Assembly: GCF_900105125.1 (NCBI RefSeq)
Contig: NZ_LT629750.1
Location: 6,475,001-6,539,000, forward strand
DNA from: Bradyrhizobium canariense
GTDB taxonomy: Bacteria; Pseudomonadota; Alphaproteobacteria; Rhizobiales; Xanthobacteraceae
Direction of reading: 5' to 3'
DNA length: 64,000 nt
Below are positions 57,662 to 64,000 of the stretch, in pieces. Both the position numbers and the translations under genes were made by a program. Below the pieces are notes generated by a model, which worked only from the letters and a program-made list of their open reading frames with translations, made no database searches and was not told where the DNA came from. Position 1 is the first letter of the stretch. Every line of letters starts with the position of its first letter.

Positions 57662-57900
57662 TCCCACCATCTCCGCGCTGATACTAAGACCAGTGCGGCC
57701 TTACTCTTCCTGCGAACGCTCAGACGGCGTTCTTGTGGTTTTTGAATTGCATCATAGGCTTATCTTATTAGAACCATTCAAGGTGATGCACAAAGGCAAT
57801 TTTGCGCGATCAGCAGTTTTCATGCGGCGAAGTGATCGGGTGTGATGTCATTGCGTGCTTTTGCGGCAGTGCAACATGGGCGAAATAGCTTGGTGTTCAA

Positions 57901-58572
57901 TCAGGCCGTCGGAATGTCGCTTTTCGCCACATCCCACATCAGCCGGTAGACGCCGCTTGAAATCACCAGCGATTTGAGCGCGACATTGTTGTTAAATCGC
58001 GCTGTTGCCGCCGGAACCGCGCTCACATCCGTTGCGTCGATCAGCACAAACCAGTCGGAAGCTCCGGGATTGGGACGCGAAGCATCCTCGGTGAGCGGTT
58101 TGGACAGATCTGGATCGCTTTCGATCAGATGCATGGAGATGATCCCGTCCAGTTTGGCCGGATCGAGCTGCTCGCGCAGCGCGGCGCGCAGCTTTTCCTC
58201 GCTGCCCCCGACCGGGCGCAAGCGGATAATGCCCAGCGCCGCGCCGCGGCCCTGTCCGCGGCTGATGGTGATGCGGGCGACGGCGCGGATCATGTTCTTG
58301 AAACGCGCGATATTGGCCTTCGACCACGCGGTCTGGTTGGCCAGCGCGGTACGATAGGCGGGGCTGTCGAGGACCTCGAAACTCGCCGTGGAATAGAGAC
58401 TGAGATATTTCGGTTTACCCTCATGCGCGACGTAGCGGCGGGCCTCGAGAAAGCCATCGATCGCGACACGTTCTTCCAGATGTTCGCGATCGTACCAGCG
58501 GTTGAATTCGGCTTCGTCGGCCGCGTCGATATCCATCGACGTCAGCAGCATGCCTTTTCCGGCCAACGGCAT
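57901..58572 (-). CDS. hypothetical protein with two ferredoxin-like (EthD/DUF4286-type) halves
   Basis: A 223-residue soluble protein whose first half (LTSMDIDAADEAEFNRWYD, GFLEARRYVA, YLSLYSTASFEVLDSPAYR) looks like a dimeric alpha/beta barrel protein. The second half repeats a similar strand-helix pattern (ALGIIRLRPVGGSEEKLRAA, WFVLIDATDVSAV). Such domains occur in monooxygenases and isomerases, but no catalytic residues are evident. It is followed by the prolyl aminopeptidase gene in the opposite order of transcription, that is, it lies 13 bases downstream of it on the same strand, so it may be the last gene of the pqq unit. Confidence 0.7.
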   Translation of the reverse strand: MPLAGKGMLLTSMDIDAADEAEFNRWYDREHLEERVAIDGFLEARRYVAHEGKPKYLSLYSTASFEVLDSPAYRTALANQTAWSKANIARFKNMIRAVARITISRGQGRGAALGIIRLRPVGGSEEKLRAALREQLDPAKLDGIISMHLIESDPDLSKPLTEDASRPNPGASDWFVLIDATDVSAVPAATARFNNNVALKSLVISSGVYRLMWDVAKSDIPTA

Positions 58573-58585
58573 ATTCAGTGATTCC

Positions 58586-59572
58586 TTATTCCGTGATCCT
58601 GGAAGCCAGATCCGCGATCGCCTTCATCACGGCGTCACGCACGCCCGGATCGTACAGCGTATGGCCGGCGCCTTCGACAAGGCGAACTTCCGATTCCGGC
58701 CACACCGCACTGAGCGCGTGCGACGTTGCAGGCGGGCATAACAGATCGTAGCGGCCCTGCACGATAATGCCGGGAATTCCGGCGAGTCTGGCAGCTTCCG
58801 CCATCAACTGGTCAGGCTTCATGAAGCAGTCATTCTGGAAGTAATGCGCTTCCATGAACGGCGAGCCGGGAAGAGAGCGGGTCGAATTCAGTGATTCAAG
58901 GTCGAGCCTGACGCGCCCCGGCGCATGTTCGGAAAGAATCCGTTCGGTGTCATGCCAGGCACGGGCGGCGGGGCCGTGTACGGCCGCATCGGAATCGAGG
59001 ATGCGGCGCCAATAGGCATCAAGCGGCTGCCCGCGTTCTTCCTCCGGCAATACGCTGAGGAAGTCATTGCTAAGATCGGGATAGAGCAGGGGCAGCAGTT
59101 TCAGGAACGCGCCTTCGAGTTCGGCCCTTGTGCCGAGAAACGTCGCGCGCAGCGCGATGCCGCTGACCCGATGCGGATACGTCTGCGCATAAGCCAGCGC
59201 CAGCGTCGCGCCCCAGGAGCCGCCGGCCACCAGCCAACGTTCGAAGCCGAATTTCTCGCGGATCATTTCCATGTCCGCGATCAGATGAGGCAGCGTGTTG
59301 TCTTCGCGGCTTCCCTTGGGGCGGCTGCGGCCCGCGCCGCGCTGATCGAACAGAACGGCGTGGAAGCGCTCGGGATCGAACAATCGCCGATGATCGGGCT
59401 GGCAACCGCTGCCCGGCCCGCCATGCAGGTAGACCGCAGGAATGCCGCCGGCCCGGCCGACGCTTTCGACATAGAGCTCATGGCCGTCGCCGACCGCGAG
59501 CTGTTCCGAGGTCAGCGGAGCAAACGGGTTGGCACGATGGGAAGACTTACCCGCGTCGGCGTCAGGCGCCAT
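58586..59572 (-). CDS. pip: prolyl aminopeptidase (proline iminopeptidase), serine peptidase S33
   Basis: A 328-residue alpha/beta hydrolase. The oxyanion-hole segment HGGPGSGCQP, the nucleophile elbow VAGGSWGATLALAYAQ, VQGRYDLLCP (catalytic Asp) and GAGHTLYDP (catalytic His) match prolyl aminopeptidases. It removes N-terminal proline from peptides. The ATG overlaps the end of pqqE by 11 bases in the same direction, so it is a member of the pqq operon. A role in trimming peptide leftovers of PqqA is possible but only inferred. Confidence 0.9.
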   Translation of the reverse strand: MAPDADAGKSSHRANPFAPLTSEQLAVGDGHELYVESVGRAGGIPAVYLHGGPGSGCQPDHRRLFDPERFHAVLFDQRGAGRSRPKGSREDNTLPHLIADMEMIREKFGFERWLVAGGSWGATLALAYAQTYPHRVSGIALRATFLGTRAELEGAFLKLLPLLYPDLSNDFLSVLPEEERGQPLDAYWRRILDSDAAVHGPAARAWHDTERILSEHAPGRVRLDLESLNSTRSLPGSPFMEAHYFQNDCFMKPDQLMAEAARLAGIPGIIVQGRYDLLCPPATSHALSAVWPESEVRLVEGAGHTLYDPGVRDAVMKAIADLASRITE

Positions 59573-60770
59573 GGTCGCCTTCCGTCTCCAGCGTGCCGCC
59601 GGCGAAATTGCGATAGATGAAGCGGTTATTGTCGGCCGCGGATTCCTGTTCCGCCAGCTTGAAGATCTTCTCGTGCAGCGGCGACAGCGTGCAGGCCGGG
59701 TCGGTATTGCCGGCATCGCCGGTGAGCGCGAAGGCCTGGCAGCGGCAGCCGCCGAAATCGATCTCCTTGAATTCGCAGCTGCGGCACGGTTCCGGCATCC
59801 AGCCGGTGCCGCGATAGCGATTGAAGGCCTCGGAATTCTGCCAGATCCAGGCAATCGAATGATTGGATCGGACCGATTCAAATTCGAGCCCGGTGATGCT
59901 TTCAGCGGCGTGGCACGGCAGGATCTTGCCGGCGGGCGAAATGTTGAAGAACTGCCGGCCCCAGCCGCCCATGCATTTCTTCGGCCGCAGCGCATAGTAA
60001 TCCGGCACCACATAATCGATCGCGAGGATGCCTTTCAGCCGCGCTTCCGCTTCCTCGACGATGCGGCTGGTCTCCTCGATCTGCTCGAATGTCGGCATCA
60101 GCGCGGCGCGGTTCTTCAGCGCCCAGCCGTAATATTGCACATTGGCGACCTCGAGCCGGTCGGCGTCGAGATCGACCGCCATCTGGATGATGTCGGAAAG
60201 CTGGAACAGGTTCTGGCGATGCATCACCGCATTGACCGTCAGCGGCAGATCCAGTTCGCGCGTCCATTTCGCGACTTCAATCTTTTTCTCATGCGCCTGT
60301 TTAAGGCCTGCCACACGATTGGCGACGATGGGCTCGTTGCCCTGGAAACTGATCTGCACGTGACACAGGCCGGCATCGGCCAGCGCTGAAAGCCGATCTT
60401 TGGTCAGAAGCACGGCGGAGGTGATCAGATTGGAATAGAGCCCGACGTCGCTGGCGTGCTGAACCAGTTCAACCAGATCCTTGCGCGCGGTGGGTTCGCC
60501 GCCGGAGAAATGGATTTGCAGCACGCCGATTTCGGCGATCTCGGTGAGGACTTTTTTCCATTCCTCCGTGGTCAATTCGCTGCCGCCGCGGTCCAGCTCC
60601 ACCGGATTGGAGCAATAGGGGCATTGCAGCGGACAGCGATGCGTCAGCTCGGCCAGCACTGCGAGCGGAATGCCATAGGTTTCCGCGATCGAGCCGCGCG
60701 ATTCCAGCACCGCGAGTCCGTCGCCGGGATCGCGGAGCGTTGCATTGGCGTCTGTGAGCGTTGGACTCAT
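59562..60770 (-). CDS. pqqE: PqqE, radical SAM enzyme of PQQ biosynthesis
   Basis: A 402-residue radical SAM/SPASM enzyme that forms the C-C bond between the Glu and Tyr side chains of PqqA. The SAM cluster motif is CPLQCPYC (Cys46, Cys50, Cys53). The SPASM-type cysteine region contains CMGGWGRQFFNISPAGKILPC and CRSCEFKEIDFGGCRC. The ATG overlaps the stop of pqqD (ATGA), so PqqD, which presents PqqA, and PqqE are coupled. The frame continues in the same operon to pip. Confidence 0.96.
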   Translation of the reverse strand: MSPTLTDANATLRDPGDGLAVLESRGSIAETYGIPLAVLAELTHRCPLQCPYCSNPVELDRGGSELTTEEWKKVLTEIAEIGVLQIHFSGGEPTARKDLVELVQHASDVGLYSNLITSAVLLTKDRLSALADAGLCHVQISFQGNEPIVANRVAGLKQAHEKKIEVAKWTRELDLPLTVNAVMHRQNLFQLSDIIQMAVDLDADRLEVANVQYYGWALKNRAALMPTFEQIEETSRIVEEAEARLKGILAIDYVVPDYYALRPKKCMGGWGRQFFNISPAGKILPCHAAESITGLEFESVRSNHSIAWIWQNSEAFNRYRGTGWMPEPCRSCEFKEIDFGGCRCQAFALTGDAGNTDPACTLSPLHEKIFKLAEQESAADNNRFIYRNFAGGTLETEGDHGA

Positions 60771-61084
60771 GATGTCTTCTCACGGGCCTCGGTGAGGAAT
60801 CCCTTGTCGGCAAGGTCCTGCAGCATGGCGATGACGTCGGTCGCGATCGCGCCGCGCTCGGCGGCATATTTTTCCGCGAGCTGATCGATCATCTGTTCGA
60901 CGTTGCGCACGCCATCGCAGAGCTGAAGCACTTCCACCGCAATTTCATCCGGCGCCAGAACCCGCTCCGGCGCCAGGATGACCCATACCTGCCGCGTCTC
61001 ATCGAATTTCAGCTTGGCATGCCGCGGCAATACCGGCCGGCTGGCTTCGCTGACACTGATGTTGCGACTGCGCAGGGCTGCCAT
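60767..61084 (-). CDS. pqqD: PqqD, PqqA-binding chaperone
   Basis: A 105-residue protein of the winged-helix RRE fold that binds PqqA and presents it to PqqE. Motifs are RHAKLKFDETRQVWVILAPE and EVLQLCDGVRNVEQMIDQLA. The sequence is intact and of normal length. It overlaps pqqE by 4 bases, and is separated from pqqC by a 117-base gap holding a palindromic repeat. Confidence 0.93.
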   Translation of the reverse strand: MAALRSRNISVSEASRPVLPRHAKLKFDETRQVWVILAPERVLAPDEIAVEVLQLCDGVRNVEQMIDQLAEKYAAERGAIATDVIAMLQDLADKGFLTEAREKTS

Positions 61085-61106
61085 CGGTTCGCCTCTTGTT
61101 GTCTAG

Positions 61107-61202
61107 AGTCTGATCCAGCTCCGCTGAATCAGACTCGTCGCTTTATCTTTTTTGATCATGATCTTTTCCGAAAACCGGTTCCCACTTTTCGGGATCATGC
61201 CC
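61107..61202. repeat. palindromic repeat between pqqC and pqqD
   Basis: Two stems are visible. GAGTCTGAT (61107-61115) pairs with ATCAGACTC (61128-61136). The segment CCGAAAA and its partner TTTTCGG (61168-61192) surround an AACCGGTT core, with flanking GATCATG and GATCATGC. The second part is a very widespread rhizobial intergenic element. It starts right at the pqqC stop codon. Confidence 0.8.
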
Positions 61203-62035
61203 TAGTTTCCCTCGGGAACAAACGCCCCCGGCGGAATATGGCCGTCGACATAGGCATGATACAGCGCGTCGAGCTGGACCCATAGTACATTGGTCTTGAA
61301 GATCAGCGCATTGCAGACCGCCTCGCGTTCCGCAGGCGTCCTGGCGTTGGTCTTGACGTATTCGAGCGCGAAGCCGGCGTCGCGCGGGGCCTGCTGCAGG
61401 CGCCGGCTGAAATAGCTCATGATATCCGGATTGACGAAGTTGTAGTGCGCCAGCATTCCCGAAATGCGTTCCTCATGCAGGTTCGGCGCGAACAATTCGG
61501 TGAGCGAGGAGGCGATGGCCTCGAGCGGCGTCTTGTCGCGCACGAAATGCACATAGGCTTCTACCGCAAAGCGAGTCGCGGGCAGGATGCCTTCGGTGGA
61601 TTCGACGTAAGCGCTGTCGAGCCCAAGCCCTTCGGTGAGTTTCAGCCAGCGCTCGATGCCGCCTTCGCTGCCGACATCGCCGTCATGGTCTTCGATCCGG
61701 TGCCGCCATTCGAGCCGGATGCCACGGTCGCGGAAGCGCGAGATCACGACAGCATCCTTTAGTGGGATCGTGCTCTGGTAATAATATCGGTTCAGCGCCC
61801 AGGCTTGTACCTGGCCCTTGTTCAGCTTGCCGCCGTGCAGCAGCCGATGGAACGGATGCAGATTGTGGTAGCGCGTGGCGCCGATGTGGCGGAGCGCGGC
61901 CTCCAGTTCCTCGGCGCTGTTGAGCGGCACGCTTTTGCCGATGGAATAGGCGGTCATTGCGGCCGAAGGTTTGGTGTTCGGAATCTCGGCATTCTTGGCG
62001 TTCGAAGTCATGGTGTTCGAAGTTATGGCGCTCAA
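61202..62035 (-). CDS. pqqC: PqqC, pyrroloquinoline-quinone synthase
   Basis: A 277-residue oxidase catalysing the last step: ring closure and an eight-electron oxidation that yields PQQ. The core begins near EELEAALRHIGATRYHNLHP and includes RLLHGGKLNKGQVQAWALNR and EDHDGDVGSEGGIERW. The TTG at 62035 is preferred, with GGAG 8 bases upstream and TTGA overlap with the pqqB stop; it leaves a short low-complexity N-terminal extension (about 25 residues). The stop codon adjoins the palindromic repeat. Confidence 0.94.
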   Translation of the reverse strand: MSAITSNTMTSNAKNAEIPNTKPSAAMTAYSIGKSVPLNSAEELEAALRHIGATRYHNLHPFHRLLHGGKLNKGQVQAWALNRYYYQSTIPLKDAVVISRFRDRGIRLEWRHRIEDHDGDVGSEGGIERWLKLTEGLGLDSAYVESTEGILPATRFAVEAYVHFVRDKTPLEAIASSLTELFAPNLHEERISGMLAHYNFVNPDIMSYFSRRLQQAPRDAGFALEYVKTNARTPAEREAVCNALIFKTNVLWVQLDALYHAYVDGHIPPGAFVPEGN

Positions 62036-62961
62036 AGCGTAATCTCCGTTCCATCAGCGGGAATTTGCCACCCGGCGCGCTCGGCGGTCTTCCGCTCGGC
62101 GGAGTCGCTCAGCAGCACCGGGTTGGAGTTGTTGATATGCAGAAACATCTTGCTGTCGATATCGAGGCCGGCCAGGCTCTCGATCGCGCCTGCATGGCCT
62201 GACATGGCGATATGGCCCATGCCTTGCCCTGTCTTGTTGCCGAGGCCGGCGACGATCAATTCGTCATCGCGCCACACCGTACCGTCGAAGAAGATCGCCG
62301 AAGCGCCGGCAAGACGCGACTTGAGATCATCGGTGACGCGGGCGCAGGCGGCAAGGAAATAGAGATGTTTCCCGGTCGACTTGTCGCTGATCCGAAGCCC
62401 GAGCGTATCGCCTTCGCCGTCGTTTCCCTCGGGATGAGCCGTGCCTTCGAGATACCACGCGCTCTTGCCGGGAACGGCAAACGGCAGCACCTCGATGCCG
62501 GACGGTGAACCGTCGGGCAAGCCTGGCTCGAATGCCTCATTCACCTGGATTGGCTGACGCCGCACATTCTTCTCGTTCAGGACGTTGAAGACACTGTTGC
62601 TCTTCAGGATCGAAAGCACGCGCGCGTGGGCATAGATCGTAAACGGCCATCCTTCGCGCATCGATAAGAGGCCGGCGACCGCATCGATCTCGCCATTGGT
62701 CAGGATGACGCCTGATATCGGACTATGGCGAAGCTTTCCGTGCGCGGGATGAAGCTGAGGTGTTGCGGTCACCTGCTGACGCAGATCGGGCGATGCGTTG
62801 ATCAGAAACCAGTGATTGCCATCGGCGCTGATCGCGACCGAAGCCTGGGTACGTTGAAGTTCGGGTTGCTCGGTTCGCGCCATTCGGCAAACCGGACATC
62901 CGCAATTCCATTGCGGAACACCGCCGCCAGCCCCGGCGCCCAGGACGACGACGCGAAGCAT
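62032..62961 (-). CDS. pqqB: PqqB, metallo-beta-lactamase fold hydroxylase of PQQ biosynthesis
   Basis: A 309-residue protein of the metallo-beta-lactamase superfamily. The start RVVVLGAGAGGGVPQWNCGC and CPVCRMAR, together with ILTNGEIDAVAGLLSMREG, fit PqqB, which is thought to hydroxylate an intermediate. The ATG follows AGGAG at 7 bases. It lies 137 bases after pqqA and overlaps pqqC by 4 bases. Confidence 0.94.
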   Translation of the reverse strand: MLRVVVLGAGAGGGVPQWNCGCPVCRMARTEQPELQRTQASVAISADGNHWFLINASPDLRQQVTATPQLHPAHGKLRHSPISGVILTNGEIDAVAGLLSMREGWPFTIYAHARVLSILKSNSVFNVLNEKNVRRQPIQVNEAFEPGLPDGSPSGIEVLPFAVPGKSAWYLEGTAHPEGNDGEGDTLGLRISDKSTGKHLYFLAACARVTDDLKSRLAGASAIFFDGTVWRDDELIVAGLGNKTGQGMGHIAMSGHAGAIESLAGLDIDSKMFLHINNSNPVLLSDSAERKTAERAGWQIPADGTEITL

Positions 62962-63097
62962 GATCCGTCTCCTGGAGTCCTAACGTTTGGAAGAGTCCTG
63001 ACGTTTCGAAGGTGGACACCAACACGCACACGATCCTGACCCGGAACATGTCTCGGCTGGAGGTCCACCTGCGTAAACGTGAAGCTATCGCTGCCGC

Positions 63098-63178
63098 TTA
63101 CTTGCGGGCGGCGCACGCATACATGTTGATTTCCATGCCAACCGGCACTTCGACAATCTTCGGTGCTTTCCAGGCCAT
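63098..63178 (-). CDS. pqqA: PqqA, precursor peptide of PQQ
   Basis: A 26-residue peptide, MAWKAPKIVEVPVGMEINMY, ending ACAARK. The glutamate and tyrosine joined to form PQQ are Glu16 and Tyr20 (E-INM-Y). A very strong AAGGAG ribosome site precedes the ATG, as expected for a peptide made in excess over the enzymes. The promoter should lie in the 63179-63478 region. Confidence 0.95.
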   Translation of the reverse strand: MAWKAPKIVEVPVGMEINMYACAARK

Positions 63179-63478
63179 TTGGGCTCTCCTTGCTCGAGTA
63201 GGACGAATTCCGCCCTCACTGGATAAACTAATGCCGAAAGAAAAGTTCGCCAGCGAAATCTTCGTCCGGTGAACCCTAATGTTTTTATGCTGCAATGCGA
63301 AAGGAATTCACTGACTTGTGCACCCCGATGTCAAACCAATGCCGGATCAACGGGTTCAGTATTATCCGCGCCGATCGGGGGCTGGCGCCGCCCGGATGGC
63401 GTTAATGGTTCCGGATAAACAACTTGTGAGTTTGATGGGCTCTTGCGGGATGCCTCAACGGAAAGTCGGTTTCAACCC
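63179..63478. promoter_or_regulatory. divergent promoter region of pqqA and DUF6894 gene
   Basis: The 300 bases between pqqA (minus) and the DUF6894 gene (plus) must hold promoters in both directions. I can see the pqqA ribosome site and A/T-rich segments near 63285, but no consensus box I can name with confidence. Confidence 0.35.
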
Positions 63479-63736
63479 ATGCCACGGTATTTTTTCAACA
63501 CGCGGATCGGCGACGAATTGATCCCTGATCCCGAAGGTGAGGAACTGCGCAATCCCGATCGCGCCTGGGAAGTCGCGCGCGCCATGATCCGGGAGTTGCT
63601 GAAGACCGAAGATACCCAAGGCGGTCTCTTCAATGCGATCCTCGAAGTGACCGACGACGACGGCGAGATCGTGCTGGAGTTTCCCTTTGCCGAGGCGATT
63701 CTCGACATGCCGGATGAACCGGTCACGAAGCACTAG
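63479..63736 (+). CDS. DUF6894 family protein, 85 aa
   Basis: A small soluble protein starting MPRYFFNTRIGDELIPDPEG and followed by EELRNPDRAWEVARAMIREL, the usual shape of DUF6894 (YFFNxxxGxxxxDxEG, then a helix). Many rhizobial copies exist, and no function is known. The longer upstream frame begins with a non-typical GCPRD-like stretch, so ATG 63479 is chosen. A single gene with no operon partner visible. Confidence 0.8.
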   Translation: MPRYFFNTRIGDELIPDPEGEELRNPDRAWEVARAMIRELLKTEDTQGGLFNAILEVTDDDGEIVLEFPFAEAILDMPDEPVTKH

Positions 63737-63951
63737 CCGATCATTCCAGTTGCGCCGTGCATGATCAAAATCGCGCGACGCCGATGGTTTGTCTCCGGCG
63801 GCGTCTCTAGTTTGTCATGGCGCTTTGCGAAAAATGTTTCGATTGCGCTGGGGCAGAAAAATATCGGAGAGTGGCAATCAGGAATGCCACCCGCGCCGGT
63901 ATCGCTCGCCCGCGCTGGAATCAACGGCTTCCGCAAAGGGAGAACATTCAT

Positions 63952-64000
63952 ATGATGATCCACTCGCGCGCACCGCGCAGCCTTGTGCTGGCCGGTGCTC
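63952..64000 (+). CDS. N-terminus of a gene cut by the window edge, signal-peptide-like
   Basis: ATG ATG begin a frame reading MMIHSRAPRSLVLAGA before the window ends. An AAAGGGAG site lies 10 bases upstream. The basic then hydrophobic start suggests a secreted protein, but nothing more can be said. Confidence 0.45.
   Translation, partial: MMIHSRAPRSLVLAGA

Noticed and set aside
55904..57745. Plus-strand frame of 613 residues opposite the GltD-like gene
   Set aside because: Antisense shadow of a gene with clear FAD, NAD(P) and Fe-S motifs.
63733..63963. Minus-strand frame of 76 residues after the DUF6894 gene
   Set aside because: It covers the leader of the next plus-strand gene and has no coding character.

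Overview
The window is a chromosomal segment of a high-GC alphaproteobacterium, most likely a Bradyrhizobium or close relative (Nitrobacteraceae). The reasons are the family-typical small hypothetical proteins, the transaldolase-phosphoglucose isomerase fusion, the 26-residue PqqA, and several intergenic palindromic repeats of the kind scattered through Bradyrhizobium genomes. No rRNA, tRNA or CRISPR array is visible. Coding density is high and most clusters are tightly packed with ATGA-type overlaps.

Layout. 1-2455 (minus): a partial DapA-like gene that lacks the Schiff-base lysine, two small unknown proteins in front of it, and a pair of small unknown genes. 2921-11222 (plus): kdpFABC potassium pump plus the KdpDE sensor/regulator, preceded by a 27-residue membrane peptide and carrying two palindromic repeats. 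11315-16999: a basic DUF6496 protein, the Ku/LigD end-joining pair (divergent), an outer-membrane protein, DUF3309 and a PHA-granule-type protein. 17051-31095 (minus): a six-gene operon glgE, treS-maltokinase, glgB, glgX, treZ, treY. 31298-35079 (plus): malQ and a GH15 glucoamylase-like gene. 35268-42872 (minus): an oxidative pentose phosphate operon tal-pgi, gnd, zwf, pgl, gntK and a HAD phosphatase. 43224-44853 (plus): a decayed gene and an orphan ABC-type binding protein. 45219-49997 (plus): prkA, yeaH and spoVR. 50165-52979 (plus): a cyclase-FGE fusion, a DUF4399 protein and an IS5-family element. 52993-57661 (minus): a 2-oxoacid:ferredoxin oxidoreductase (KorAB type) with a GltD-like ferredoxin-bearing partner. 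57901-63178 (minus): an unknown protein, a prolyl aminopeptidase and pqqABCDE. 63479-64000 (plus): DUF6894 and the start of a further gene.

How the genes work together. The glucan/trehalose operon encodes both routes linking trehalose and alpha-glucan: TreS-maltokinase and GlgE build glucan from trehalose through maltose 1-phosphate, GlgB branches it, and GlgX, TreZ and TreY take it back to trehalose. MalQ and the GH15 protein handle free oligosaccharides. The adjacent pentose phosphate operon takes glucose 6-phosphate and gluconate through NADPH-forming steps. PQQ made by the pqq cluster would serve periplasmic quinoprotein dehydrogenases. A gluconate link between the two through gluconokinase is possible but is only inferred. 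Kdp, trehalose turnover, Ku/LigD and PrkA/YeaH/SpoVR together suggest osmotic, desiccation or starvation stress as a recurring theme.

The observations most worth follow-up are the DapA paralogue without its catalytic lysine, the prolyl aminopeptidase overlapping pqqE, the KorAB-GltD-like set, the cyclase-FGE fusion, and the IS5 element whose target site is the korB stop codon.
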